Source of the DNA: Colocasia esculenta
Taxonomy: Eukaryota > Streptophyta > Magnoliopsida > Alismatales > Araceae
Assembly (NCBI GenBank): GCA_014218235.1
Contig: CM024753.1
Coordinates: 179,218,348 to 179,282,347, forward strand
Direction of reading: 5' to 3'
DNA length: 64,000 nucleotides
Shown: positions 23,233 to 34,730 of the stretch, in pieces
Position numbering within the stretch: position 1 is the stretch's first letter
How the letters are laid out: each line of letters opens with the position of its first letter
The notes under the pieces: generated by a model
The model's database searches: none
What the model saw: the letters and a program-made list of their open reading frames with translations, nothing else
Told to the model about the DNA's origin: nothing
Position numbers and translations under genes: made by a program

Positions 23233-25431
23233 TGTTGACCCACTTGGATGGTAGCAAGCTACCTAGAGGGGGGGGGGGTGAATAGGTAGTCTGAAATCTA
23301 AAAGACAAAATCACCACTTGAAACATTGGTTAGTGAATGTAGTTGTGTGTGGTAAAGATTGTGGAAGCTATTAAAGGAACAATCACACACAAGAACACAA
23401 AGATTTATGCTGGTTCGGCTCTTCCAAATGGGGGTCCTACGTCCAGTCCCTAAGCAAACTCTTGGGATTTCACTAACCGAGGTACAATCCCCCCAAGGAT
23501 ATACAACCCCTAGCTCTCAAGCTAGTCCTCCTTTTTTCTGAGTAGGAAGGAAACTCACTTCTGTTATAGGTCAAAAAGCCACCCTCTTGGAACAAACCCC
23601 ATTACGGCTCTGTTGGTACAAACCCCAACTTGATTCTACTGGAACAAACCCGAGCTAGGTTCTTCCCTTCACACAAGAGGAACACTGGTATAGACCCCAG
23701 CTGGTCACAACCCACCAGCAACCCTGATGGTCTTCTCTTCACACAGGAAGAGGAAAACCTTTGCTCTTCTTTAAGGAAGAATGAGCAGGCTGTGGAGATC
23801 AAGTTTTGAAAATAAGGACTTGGCTTGCTTGATCTTCAACAGCAACCTGAGAGCTAAGAGGATTACAAGATGGACACAAGGAAGCTTAACCCTCAGCTTA
23901 TAAACTCTCCCCCAAATTTACAATGATGCACAGAGAGAGAAGAGAGAAAAGAAGCTTGAATGCTGAGAAGACTTCAGATGATTGCTTGTGGGCGCACACA
24001 CTTCTTCTTGGGCTCGAGCTCTTTTCTCTTGCTTTGAGTGTGTATGAGTTGAATACTCACTATATGTACACTCCTTGAAAGATCTTCAGGTTTGCACTCT
24101 TATTCTTCTGCTTCAAACACTTCATCCTTTATAGAGCAGAAAGATAGATCCGTTGGAGTTTTTTGGCTCTCTTCTTCTTCTTCTTCTCTCCTTATGTTGA
24201 GTCTAACAGATGTCTTCTTGAGTCTACTGGCTACTTGGAATGGAGGAAGATCTTCTAGCTGGTGTATGCTTCCAAGAGTGCCAGAAATAGGTCCAAGATG
24301 TTGACTAAGAGTTAGACTAGAGAAGTCTTTTGACAGATAGCCTATACCTTTTATGTGCAGAGGTCCATGATTTCCGCTGACATCCAGATATATTAGGTAA
24401 GTTGCTTTTTATTTCTTTGCAGGAAGGACAAATCTTATGAGACATCAATAATGTAACTTTTGTTAGAGAAATAATAAGCTAAACATATAAAGTACATTTA
24501 AATTTCATTTTGGGCGCCAAAGACATTTTGAAATATTTGAAAGCCAATCGATGTGAGTTATAACAACAATCGATATGAAACTATGTTTATAACACCAATC
24601 GAAATAAATATAGAAGCAATTGATGTTTGCTTAAAAGGAATCGATATGAATGAAGGCAATCGATGTTTTAAAGGCAATTGATGTCCAAAGGAAATCGATG
24701 TTTAAGGCAATTGATGTCTAAAGACAATCGATGAATAATGACAATCGATGTTTAAGTTAAACGACAATTGATGTTTAAGTAGTCAGCAATCGATAGACAC
24801 TTCGATTGGCCAAGAAATATAACATAGTCAGTCAAAGTGAGACTTCGACTGGCGATGAAAATGGTCAGCAATCGATATGCAACATAACAGTAGTCGATGT
24901 AGAGCTTCGACTGGTCATGAAACAACATAGTCGATCGAAGTGGAACTTCAGATATGACGAAGTGGACTTCAGATGTGACGAAGTGGAACTTCGGATATGA
25001 AGAAGTGGACTTTAGATGGAACAGAAATTAACACTGTCGGTCGAAGTGAAACAACGCAGTCAGTTAAAGTGAACTTCGTATAAGACTTCAGATATGACGA
25101 AGTTAGACTTCGGATATGACGAAGCTAGCTTAGTATATGACGAAGTAAACTTTGGATATGACGAAGTAGAACTTCGATTGATCAAGACAAAAACATGCAT
25201 AATGAAGTGAAAGCTTCGGATATGACGAAACTAGCTTCGTATATGACGAAGTAAGCTTCGACTGATTACGATAAAAACATGCATGACGAAGTTGAGGCTT
25301 TGAATACGACAAAGTTACGAACGATGGAAAATACAATAATCATGTTAGAAAATGATATTGAATATATTAATGATATTTATGAGTTTTGTTATCACCAAAA
25401 TAAAAGGATAAAATATAAGAGTAGTTCAATA
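23233..25431 (-). repeat. solo LTR I (copia-like), inside CACTA-1
   Basis: Plus-strand ends are TGTTGACCC and GTTCAATA (a decayed CAACA). The flanks TTCTG (23228-23232) and GTCTG (25432-25436) match at four of five bases. Near its plus-strand start lies the AGAGGGGGGGGGGTGAATAGG motif found at the same place in LTR K (61988-62010), where an initiator-Met primer site follows on the minus strand. I and K therefore belong to one minus-oriented long-LTR family. The segment 24540-25270 holds many ATCGAT and GACGAAGT motifs. No internal region is present. Confidence 0.8.
24540..25280. repeat. short-motif array in LTR I
   Basis: About nine ATCGAT sites with the context CAATCGATG occur between 24548 and 24880, spaced 20-60 bp. 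They are followed by about ten copies of a GACGAAGTxxACTTCGGATAT-like unit up to 25265. This lies in the U3 half of the LTR. Confidence 0.75.
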
Positions 25432-26504
25432 GTCTGCGCCGCCACCTCCACTGGTAAACCCCTCCCCCCTCCCTATGGCCCCCTTCCACTCTATCTTTGT
25501 GTTGGTTTGGTCATTGTGCCCCATCGTTGGAGACAATCGAAGTCTAATGGACTCCCTACATTGGATTGCTCCTATGCCTCATCGTCGGAGACAACCGATG
25601 CCCTCTCCCCTGCAACTCCCAGAGCTAACAACAAGGCCTCATTGTGGGCGCTTTCTGTCTGGTGCAACCATTCTATTACATTACTAATAGTTAATTAATC
25701 TGTTAATCATAGTTTTAATTGAATTTTGATTTGAAGATTTATCGTGATGCCATACATTACATTCTTATTAATATTCTAGTCTTTCTCATCACATTTTTTT
25801 GAGGAATTTATTGAGTGTTCTTAAATAATATGAGTACATGACTATTTTTATGGACATTCAACAACATTAAGAATATGCAAACAGAAAGAAATACACTTGT
25901 CCCATATTTTACCTGAAATAATTTAAAATGTTTAGCAGCTTTTAAAACATCAAAGATGTTGGCGAGTCCCTAAAGGGATATGGTAAATCTTCCTCTGCAA
26001 TTTTCTCAATTTCTTCTACTGTGTAAGGTGCCTCATTTAAAAATTCCTAGAAAACAATATCAAAATGAAAGAGATGAGAGACTTTCGTGAACCAATTAAG
26101 GTTAGATATACTAGTGTTAACAAATAAACGATTCCACCATCACCCCATAATCCCATTTTTGATGAGCGGGAGGTCGGTCCAAGACGCTTGTTGTGCTGAC
26201 TTTCTGGGTAGACATAATTATTCATTAGTTATATTTGTTATCACACCATAAATTTTGTAATACAAATTATTTTAACATGTGCAATTGTAGCGAAAAAATA
26301 GAGCCTGGTGGGGATTCCCATTATATTACATCTCTCTTTCAAGCGCATGTTTCCGAGCTTGTATTCTCCTCTCGACAATTTTCGATGGGCGTCCAGAATT
26401 TATTGTTCGACATGTTCATAGTAAAATATTTAATCTTTTTAAGTCATGTCTTTCTCATCTTTGCCATTCATTATACTAACTTGTGTAATTTAATTTCCTT
26501 ACAG

Positions 26505-27460
26505 TGTTAATATAAGTTCACGAGGGTATAGGATGTCTCGCGAGCACGACATGTATGGGAAGCTACTACCCAAACTAATTATGGAAAGACAGTGTAGGAG
26601 CCCTAGAATAAGTCGGTAAAACTTTCTCGCAGCCAAGATCCAAACATGTGGAAGGAGTACACCTCGTGGAGGATGAGGAGGGAGTATTGAGAGTCCCTCT
26701 ATGACAGATGGGCCGATCCTTAATGGCAGAAAAGGTTTCAGGCAGCCAAAGCTAATTGGGCCGCGCAACCAAAAAAAATTTGCATACAAGCAGTTTGTTG
26801 TCTTATGCGACCCACAAAGACAAAATGGTAAGAAACTTTCTGATTGATTAATACCTTATTAATATATATCCTAATATTTTATGAATTTTAAACAGACTCA
26901 GGAGCTTCAGCGTCCCTCCCCATTCCATGAGGTATTTGAAAGGACTCATAAGAGGAGGGGGGGGGGTGATGTATTTGTCAGCGAGAGTGCTCGCTCAATT
27001 GCAGTAAGTTACATATACAATTTTTAGTTTAAAGCTTAAATATAAAATTATTATGAGAGTTATAATCTTTTCAATTTATTTTGTAGGAATCATATAATAG
27101 ATAGATGACTGAGAAGTATGGGGATGACACGTCGCATCCAGAGTTGGATCATGAGGCATGGGTCCAACCAAGAAAGGGCTATTTGTATAGATTTGGAGAT
27201 AGCCTAGACACTACTCTAGTGATGTCATCATGTGCGAGTTCAGACTCTCCTCCAACTGTACGAGTGCATTCACGATTCCCCGTAGTGGAGAGAGCGGGAT
27301 TAGAGACGGAGTCTGCGAGGAGATATCTCTCTCTCGTACTGATCTTCAGCAGTAGATGACGACCAACGAGTTGTGCATTACATAGGTGGTGGCCGCCCTC
27401 CTCTCTCAAGCTGAGATTTTGTTGCAGGGAGTAGCATCCACCTCAGCGCAAGTGCCTCAA
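26505..27460 (+). pseudogene. CACTA-1 Transposase_24-like (TNPA-type) gene remnant
   Basis: Three exon-like blocks with plausible splice edges: about 26505-26827, 26896-27003 and 27087-27460 (introns begin GTAAG/GTAAGT and end CAG/TAG). They encode YDRWADPxWQKRFQAAKANWA, then SPFHEVFERTHKRRGG, then WVQPRKGYLYRFGDSLDTT, the signature order of the plant transposase family 24 of Ptta/En/Spm elements. Stops (TAA after ADP, TAG after SYNR, and others) and frame changes make it non-functional. It probably bound subterminal repeats. A last exon may lie at 30222-30286. Confidence 0.75.
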
Positions 27461-27559
27461 GTAAGTGTTTGTTATTATTTTTAATTTCATATAATTTAGA
27501 CTTATACCATTTCTATGTACTTCATAAACTAGAGTTAGAATTGGTACAATACTGCATGC

Positions 27560-28348
27560 ATAAATAACGTAGTGTAAAGAAAGTACAATACTGTGCTGGG
27601 GGGTGAGAGTGACACGCAAGAATTGATCCTACATGACCGGGGTGGTGAGAGTGACATGTGAGAATTGATGGAATCCAAATCGGATTCTCGATTTGAGCTC
27701 GGCACTCAAGAACTATTGTCCAAATTGCCTTATCATAAAGAAAGGAAAATACCAAGTCGGGGTCCAAAATGAGAAATAGCTATCCGATCAGTGTGTCGAT
27801 CTATCCTACATGACCGAGGTAGTGACAATGACGTGAGAATTGACAAAATCCAAATCAGATTCTTGGTTTGAACTCGACACTCAAAGAACTATTGCCTAAA
27901 TTGACTTATTATAAAAAAAAGAAAATGATCAAGTCAGGGGTCCAAAATGTGAAACATTGATCTAATCGGTCCTACACGACCAAGGTCATGAGAATGGCAT
28001 GTAAGAGTTGACGGAATCCAATTCGAATTCTCAGTTTGAGCTCGGTGCTCAAAGAACTATTGTCCAAATTGACTTATTATAAAGAAAGAAAAATACTAAG
28101 TCGGGGGTTAAAATGTGATAAACTAATCCGATCAACGTGCCGATCAGTCCTACACGACCGGAGTGGTGAGAGTGACATGTGAGAATTGAGGGAATCTAAA
28201 TCAGATTCTTGATTTGAGCTCGATGCTTAAAGAACTATTGTCCCAATTGACTTATTATAAAGAAAGAAAAAGACCAAGTCCAGGTTCCAAAATGTGAAAT
28301 GTTGATCCGATTGGCGTGCCAATCAGTCCTACACGACCGAGGTGAAGA
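27560..28348. repeat. ~180-bp tandem array, left part
   Basis: Four units of about 170-180 bp, with the landmark GAGAATTGA(C/T)GGAATCC near 27660, 27835, 28004 and 28181. Each unit also has TTGACTTATTATAAAGAAAG and TCCTACACGACCG. The array continues after CACTA-2. It lies in what would be an intron of the CACTA-1 gene. Open frames in it follow the 60-codon period and are not genes. Confidence 0.85.
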
Positions 28349-28473
28349 CACTGCAAGAATATTGTGGATTAGCTACAGACACAATCCGTAGTTAATCAAT
28401 AGCTAATCCATAGCTATATTCGGTCTCTATTCAAAATTAAGAAAAATAATAACATATTATTTATATGTTAGCT

Positions 28474-28518
<45 letters not shown>

Positions 28519-29535
28519 CATACCACGGTCGGTTGTACCATGCCATAGCTCTTGGTTCTCCCATCTTTTTTTTTTTGTCTTTCCCCACATCTTATATATT
28601 TAAGGGGTCTAAATGATGTCTAATTGAGATGTAATTTTAAACATAAGCTAATTAAGAGATGATACAAATTATGATAATTTTTATTTTACTTTTTAAATTA
28701 ATTTTTATCAAGCGAAATTATCCCAAAAATTATTAAGTCGTCTTAATCTCAATATCTATACATCATTTTAAATATTTATTAATTTACAAAATATAAAAAT
28801 CAAACTGGCCCCTTTCCCACCATATATTAGCGGTACTGTATAGTACAATACGGTATCGTGTCACGAAGAATGGGGCACGGTCGATCTGCGCGGTAGAACG
28901 AACCATACTTACACCACTATATATATAAGTATATTATGTACGTTTATATAAATACATACATAAGAATATATATTTATTTATGTATATATAAGTATATACA
29001 TATAAGTATATATGATATACTTATATAAATATATTTACTTAATATACTTTCTAATTCATAATTCATAGCTAATTAGCGATAGATTAGCGCCAATATTATT
29101 TGACTCTAATCTGTAACTGATTAGCAGTGGATTTAGGTACGTAATATTTTGTAGCAAAATCTGTAGCTAATTAGCTACAAATTGGCGTCAATCTTATTCT
29201 GACTCTAATGTGTAGCTAATTAGCTACCGATTTAGCTATGGAATATGTTGTAGTTAAATCTGTAGCTAATTCGCTACAGATTAGCGACAAAAAGATTATG
29301 TCGTTAATATGTAGCTAATTAGCTACGGATTTGGCTACGGAATATTTCTATCGCTAATCCGTAGTTAATTAGCTACTGATTAGAGACTGATTTTTTTCGT
29401 CGCTAATCCCTAGCTAAATTAAGAATTTAGTGACCAAAAGTTATTTGTCACTAATCCGTCGCTAATTAACTACGAATTAGCTACAAAAATTTTCCTAGCT
29501 AAATTCAGTAGCTAAACTGTATTATTCTTGTAGTG
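28349..29535. mobile_element. small CACTA transposon CACTA-2, inside the tandem array
   Basis: Begins CACTGCAAGAATA and ends TATTCTTGTAGTG, imperfect inverted repeats of the CACTA class, with the duplication AGA at 28346-28348 and 29536-29538. Removing it rejoins a tandem-array unit in register. The right 500 bp hold repeated copies of the palindrome GTAGCTAATTAGCTAC. The middle has a (TA)n run at 28477-28516. Bases 28600-28790 resemble the segment found in gypsy LTRs F (about 37975-38150) and D (about 54590-54770). It encodes no transposase, so it is non-autonomous. Confidence 0.88.
28477..28516. repeat. (TA)n microsatellite
   Basis: About 20 uninterrupted TA dinucleotides inside CACTA-2. 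TA-rich runs continue around 28918-29040. Confidence 0.9.
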
Positions 29536-30120
29536 AGAGAGTGACATGCGAGAGTTGACGGAATCCAAATCAGATTCTCAATTTGAGCTCAGCGCTTAAA
29601 GAAACGTTGCCCAAATTAACTTATTATAAAGAAAAGGAAAATACCAAATAGGGGAGGTCTAAAATGTGAGATACTGATTCGATCAGCATGCCAATCAGTT
29701 CTACATGACTAAGATGGTCAGAGTGATATGTGAGAATTGACGGAATCCAAATCGAACTCTAGATTTAAGCTTGGCACTTAAAGAAGCGTTGCCAAATTGA
29801 CTTATTATAAAGAAAGAAAAATATCAAATGGGGGGGGGGTCCAAAATGTGAAATATAGAATCGATCGACGTGTCGATCGGTCCTACACGACCGTGGTGAT
29901 TAGAGTGACATGTGAGAATTGATGGAATCCAAATCAGATTCTCAGTTTGAGCTTGGTGCTTAAAGAAGCGTTGTCCAAATTGACTTATTATAAAGAAAGG
30001 AAAATACCAAATAGGGGGGTCCAAAATGTGAAATATCGATCTGATCGACGTGCCGATTGGTCCTACACGACCCTGGTAATGAGAGTGACATGTGAGAATT
30101 AAAGGAACCATTCTTCAAAT
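29536..30120. repeat. ~180-bp tandem array, right part
   Basis: Continuation of the array at 27560-28348, with landmarks at about 29550, 29732, 29913 and 30093 (period 180-182). Units here are more regular than in the left part. Confidence 0.85.
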
Positions 30121-30221
30121 TTATTTAGTGAATAGTTCATATATTATTTCTTCAAATTGATAAAAATAATTAAATTAAATTATTTTTATTTATATATATA
30201 ATGTTATTTTTTTATAATATA

Positions 30222-30286
30222 GGATCCTCCAATACATGATGAGGATGAGGCGGACGAAGAGGATGATGCGGCAGATCTCTCTTAAT
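30222..30286 (+). pseudogene. possible last exon of the CACTA-1 gene
   Basis: After a TATAATATAG acceptor-like site the sequence encodes DPPIHDEDEADEEDDAADLS and a stop. A short acidic C-terminus after a proline pair is common in Transposase_24 proteins. The link to the upstream exons across 2.7 kb of array is inferred. Confidence 0.45.
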
Positions 30287-30449
30287 TTTTTTTATTTGAT
30301 ATATTGTTGTTGTGGATGTTTTTATGAATATTTATTGTTGTGGATGATTTTATAGAGATTTATTATTATGGATGTATTTATGGATATTTATCATTGTGGA
30401 TGTTTTTTATGGATATATTATCTTTTTTATTAGATATTTTTATTTCTGT

Positions 30450-30717
30450 TAGAATAAATAAAATAAAAGTTTCTGATGGAATTTTTCTGTCGAAAATTCT
30501 GACGGAATAATTCCATCAGCAAAGCGTCGAAAATTATCATACAGAATTACCGACGGATAATTTCCATTGAACATTCTGACGGATTTGTGACAGAATATAA
30601 ATCCGTCAAAAATTTTTGACGCTTGTTTTCCGACAGACACTTTTCGTCGAAAATCTGTTGGAAATGGATATTTCCGACAGAATCGGTCCATCAAAAATAT
30701 TGTTTTTTCTTGTGGTG
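30450..30717 (-). repeat. right subterminal and terminal repeats of CACTA-1
   Basis: Dense GACGGA, CCGTC and GTCGAAA motifs in both orientations, mirroring 22760-22930, ending in the 13-bp terminal repeat. Confidence 0.85.
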
Positions 30718-31393
30718 TTGGTTGTGCACACCCACATCGATGGGTATGATGTACATCATATTCTTATTGATAATGGAGATGCCTCCGATGTATTATTGTA
30801 CGATTATTTTGTACGGATGATTGAGCTGAATTTTGAGGTCAAGCTAGCCGCCACCCTCGTCTTTGCGTTTAGTGGGTCACCTATGTCTACCGGAAGGTCA
30901 GTAAAATTGAAAGTCACCCTCGGCACCTAACCATGTCCTATAACATTGAGGCCGACTTCCTAGTTGTCAAAGTTAGGTCGGCCTACAACATGATTTTTGG
31001 TTGGGGTATACTTAGAAATTGGGGTGGGGGGTGGGGGGGGGGTACTATCCACCTACCACTAGAAAATAATTTTCCCAATGCCCAATACGGTCGGCAGGGT
31101 TGTGGGGAAACAAGCTGAGGCCCAGCGTTGTTATGTAAATTCTATTAAGGCTCAGGAACTAGAAGTTTTTTAGTACGACCCTGTGCTTGAGGAGAGCTCG
31201 AAGACGGAAGATCCCATCGAGCAGACCAAATAGGTACATTTTCTAGGAAAGGAAGTCAAATTAAGCTCTCATCATCGGATCCGAGCTCTAAGAGCTGGAG
31301 GATCCTTTGGTGGAATTCTTGATGACCAATGCTGACATCTTCACCTGGTCGAAGGATGACCTACTAAGGATCGATCAAGATTAGTCATCCAAA
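30718..31393 (+). pseudogene. pol: element G block 3: aspartic protease and linker to RT
   Basis: Starts with VVHTHIDGYDVHHILIDNGD, where the usual protease active site DTGS reads DNGD, then DVLLYDYF and a flap region. A second frame (30933-31118) gives ADFLVVKVRSAYNMIFGW, the conserved downstream protease motif, with a frame change near 30930 and an expanded G run near 31025-31042. Further on, NADIFTWSKDD is the conserved lead-in to RT. The block ends at 31393, where solo LTR J is inserted, and resumes at 33303. The altered active site and frameshifts make it inactive. Confidence 0.78.
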
Positions 31394-33302
31394 TGTTGTG
31401 TTGAGTGTGTATTGGAATTTCTTAATGATGGTGTTTTTAATGATGACCAATTAACATCACTCACAGTTTGATTTTGATGATGACATAGTGAATATATTGT
31501 ACATATTGAATATATTACAATAATACTCAAACAACATGTTCCTGATACTTAATATATCATATTCTACTATTTATGACATGTTTTGATGGTTTACTATTTG
31601 TTTGTACAGGTTTACAAAGTTTTGGTAAAAGTAGGTCAACTCTAGTTGATAGACAGGTCGACTCTACAAGACTGCTCAGCAAACTCTGAATAAAAAGTAT
31701 TAGTTGTGTCAACAATAGCTCACAGTCAGATCGACACACACTATCTATCCAGAAAGCTTATGAAGTTTAAAGTAACAGTTGTGTCGACACAAGCTCACAA
31801 TAGGTCGACACACATAGTATGCTTAACAAGTTCTTGAAGAATAAATGTTAGTAGTGTCGACTCTAGTTGGTCATGAGGTCGACACACATAGTATGCTTAA
31901 CAAGTTCTTGAAGAATAAATGTTAGTAGTGTCGACTCTAGTTGGTCATGAGGTCGACACTAGCATTCATCCAGTGAACCAGTTTTGGAGGTATTCACAGG
32001 AGGTCGACTCTGCCTGTTGATCAGGTCGACTCTACATGTTGATCAGGTCATGATAGGTTGACACTAGTGTTGTGCCAGTGAGATGCTTTTGGAGATTAGT
32101 CAGTAGGTCAACTCTCTTAGAGACTAGAGTCGACTCACTTATGTATACAACCCCAGAATCGTACAGAGCATCATATCCAATGGCTGTGATGTCTCTCTGA
32201 GAACTTTATGGGAGATTCCATAATTACAAAAATGCCATCTCATCCAAGTGGCAATATGGTAAAGCACTTTTTGGACACCTGGCAGCCCAGGGAGCAGTCT
32301 AGGTTCCGTGCACATCCTTTTCACATATATGGACTGCGCAGTGGCTATATAAGCCTGGATCTGATCAGAAGCAGAGAAGTAGAGAGGTGAGCAGGAAAAA
32401 GGCCTCTGCGTCTAGAGGGGGAGTAGAGCAGCGCCGCCAGGAAGAAGGGAGCTGAGACTATTCCAGAAAAAGAGGAGAAGAGCGGAAAAAAGGGAATCTG
32501 CATCAAGTGGAGTAGAGCATCGTCGCCAGGAAGAAGAAGGAGGAGAGAAGAGCGGGAGAAAAAGCTTTTGCGTCCAGAAGGGGAGCAAAGCATTGCCGCC
32601 AAGGAGAAGAAGAAGGAGAAGAAGAGGAGGAGTTCGTGATTGGAGCAGTGCTGCTCAAAAGAAGATCCAGTAGAGTCTGTAATTCATTTGATTGTCAATT
32701 TCGTTGTGTGATCTGTGTATGCGTTCTACACAGATCACCTAATTCTGTTTGTTAATTTTGATTTCTCACTTGTACTGAGATAGATCATGCTAGAGGATCT
32801 AGTCTCTATTTGTGCTTGTTCTAGCAGAACTTGGATTCATCGTGATCCAAAGGTTTGAGTACTGTGTACTCAGGTTTGGAGCCGTAGTGTTCTAGGTTGG
32901 AGCTGTAGTGCTTTGGTGTTTGAGCCGTTGTGCTCAAGTGCTTGTGAATTGTAGAATTCACAAGTGGTCTGTGGAGTAGGTCGTCGTACCTATCTTCTGG
33001 GTTTTCTTTGAGTCATCGCACTCAAAGGTGTTTGGAGTCGTCATGCTCTAGGTTGTACTACTCGAGTTATTGTTTCCTCCGTCGTGGGGAGGTGGACGTA
33101 GGAGACACAAGTTGTGTTCTCCGAACCACCTTAAAATTCTCTATGCACTGTGGTTTGTTTGTGGTTTGCTGCATCATTTCACTCTATATTCACACACCAC
33201 TCTTGGATCTAATCGAATTGTGTGTGTTACTCATTTTAATTCTGCTACCATACACACACATTCGTAATTAACTTGAATTCAGTCACCTATCCGATCCCAA
33301 CA
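31394..33302 (+). repeat. solo LTR J (1.9 kb, copia-like), nested in G
   Basis: Begins TGTTGTGTTGAG and ends GATCCCAACA, with flanks CCAAA (31389-31393) and CCAAC (33303-33307), a 4/5 duplication. Removing it joins G block 3 to block 4 in the order expected for the RT lead-in. A TATA box lies at about 32344-32351 (CTATATAAGC). Upstream, 31650-32140, are about ten GTCGAC sites. No primer site, gag or pol follows, hence a solo LTR. The copia assignment rests on the TGTTG...CAACA ends and size only. Confidence 0.78.
31802..31949. repeat. exact 74-bp tandem duplication in LTR J
   Basis: The unit from AGGTCGACACACATAGTATG recurs at 31876 with no difference that I can see. Each unit carries two GTCGAC sites, and the array continues on both sides with looser copies. 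Confidence 0.9.
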
Positions 33303-33716
33303 CCAACATCGCCCCAACGTCGACCCCAATGCCCGCCCCGTGAAGCAGAAGAACCGGTCATTGTCAATAGATCGTTAGGAGGCTATCGATGAAGTCTTGA
33401 GAAGTATTTGTATGCAAGTACAGTCCGAGATGTCCTACATCCAAAATGGGTGGCAAATGTCATCCTTATAAAGAAGACTTCACTGACCTTAGCAAAGCCT
33501 GCCTAAAGGACAACTACCCACTATCGCATATAGACCAGCTCATCGACTCCATCGCAGGCCAGGAGCTACTGATCTTCCTCGACACTTATTCGGGCTATCA
33601 CCAAATACGGATGGCGTCAGGGGACGAGGAGAAGACTTCCTTCATTATCAAGAATGGTTTGTATTGTTTTACTCGAATGTCTTTTGGTTTGAAGAATGCA
33701 GGGGCGAGGTACCAGC
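33303..33716 (+). pseudogene. pol: element G block 4: N-terminal half of reverse transcriptase
   Basis: NVDPNARPVKQKNR opens the block, the conserved start of RT in Tat-type gypsy elements. An open frame from 33446 follows with DFTDLSKACLKDNYPLSHID, FLDTYSGYHQIRM, EEKTSF and FTRMSFGLKNAGARYQ. The first catalytic Asp region (FLDTYSGY) is present. The catalytic YxDD box is not in this block; it lies after insertion B, from 41051. Stops and a frame change occur in the first 140 bases. Confidence 0.88.
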
Positions 33717-33869
33717 TGTAACGTTGTGGTCACTCAGATTTGTGTTTAATGGTTCTGGTATGGTGCTCTTGGCTAATGTGTGGTCATTAAGTCATGGGTG
33801 TGGTTCCCGTGCGTTGTGTGGGTGTTGTGGGCCTTAGGTTTTAGCCCATATAGTCTGCATGTTTTCTGG

Positions 33870-34730
33870 TGAAGAAAGCGACGGAGTATGTCGTTGCATT
33901 TTAAACGTAACAGCTACCTATGTCGCGATTCACCGAAATGCCTTTCCGGTGCGCGACACGATTGGCGATGGGTAGGTCTGTCATGTTTAAGGTGTTTTAA
34001 ATGTGACATCTGCCTACGTCAAGATTTTGACTAAGGCATTTAATGCTCTGTTTTGGGCTAGATAGAGCAGAGGTGGCTCTATCAGGCCAAGGAGAGGAGG
34101 TTTTATGGTGTTTTTGGCATTTTCAGCAGGCTGGTAGCTAGTTCGACGCAGTTTCCATGCGAGTAGGGTGTCTGGAGTGTGGACTTGCTTGCGGTGCGGC
34201 GTTTCTGGTGTTCTGTGGGTTCTTCGAGTCGGTAGGGAGACTTCCTTTGTGTTTTAATTTCATTTGGATGTTATGGTGTTGTGCTATGGTTTATCTTTCA
34301 TTTTAGAGTTTTAAATCGTAGTTTAAATGAGGTTTACATGGATTTCTAGAAGAAGGGGGAAGGGTTCGGCCGTCTTCCTTAGAAGGCGACGGGTCAGCCC
34401 GTCGCATTTTGAACGCGACTGGGTTCCCATCGCGTTCTGGTTGTAACCGCGACTTAGTGGTCCATCACGTTTATGCGCCGATTGGCGTGTGTTGTGAATG
34501 CATTGCTTTAGGCCATTGCATTCATGACCGGATTTATGTGTTGCCTGAAAGGCGACAGGTTGTGTCGTCACGTTTAGGGTTTGACTAAGTTTTGGACTTG
34601 GTGGCGATGTGTCGGGCCGTCGCGTTCAGGTTGCGACACTGAGCCTTGTCACGTTCTGCTTTGACTCGCGATCGGAAGGGTTGTTGCATTTTGAAAGGCG
34701 ACGTCTGTGTTCGTCGTGTTTAAGCTTTCG
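33870..34730. repeat. scattered GTCGCG-type motifs in LTR B
   Basis: Around fifteen loose copies of a CGTCGC(G/A)TTTxxAA motif and its complement, about 30-70 bp apart, for example near 33888, 33930, 34395, 34410, 34570 and 34700. This is the U3-side half of B. Confidence 0.65.

Larger units (their letters stand above)
22741..30717 (+). mobile_element. CACTA (En/Spm) transposon CACTA-1, nested in G
   Basis: Begins CACCACAAGAAAA and ends with the exact inverted repeat TTTTCTTGTGGTG, with the 3-bp duplication TTG at 22738-22740 and 30718-30720. Removing it restores the G reading frame from the HDDAL motif into the protease, an independent check of both ends. About 200 bp inside each end are dense in subterminal motifs built on GACGGA/TCCGTC and GTCGGAA. 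It contains remnants of a Transposase_24-like gene, but I see no catalytic DDE transposase, so it is a deletion derivative. Insertions inside: solo LTR 23233-25431 and CACTA-2. Confidence 0.93.

Noticed and set aside
22870..23285. Open frames of 65-122 codons in the left part of CACTA-1
   Set aside because: They follow a (CT)n tract and subterminal repeats and read as Ser/Leu low complexity.
29824..30111. A 95-codon minus-strand frame with an internal repeat
   Set aside because: Its 60-codon period is the 180-bp tandem array.
31650..32140. Regularly spaced short repeats that could look like a CRISPR array
   Set aside because: Repeats are 6-12 bp palindromes with variable spacing inside a eukaryotic LTR; there are no uniform repeats or cas genes.
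34323..34571. Minus-strand frame in LTR B
   Set aside because: It lies in the GTCGCG motif region of a solo LTR; no family or start context.
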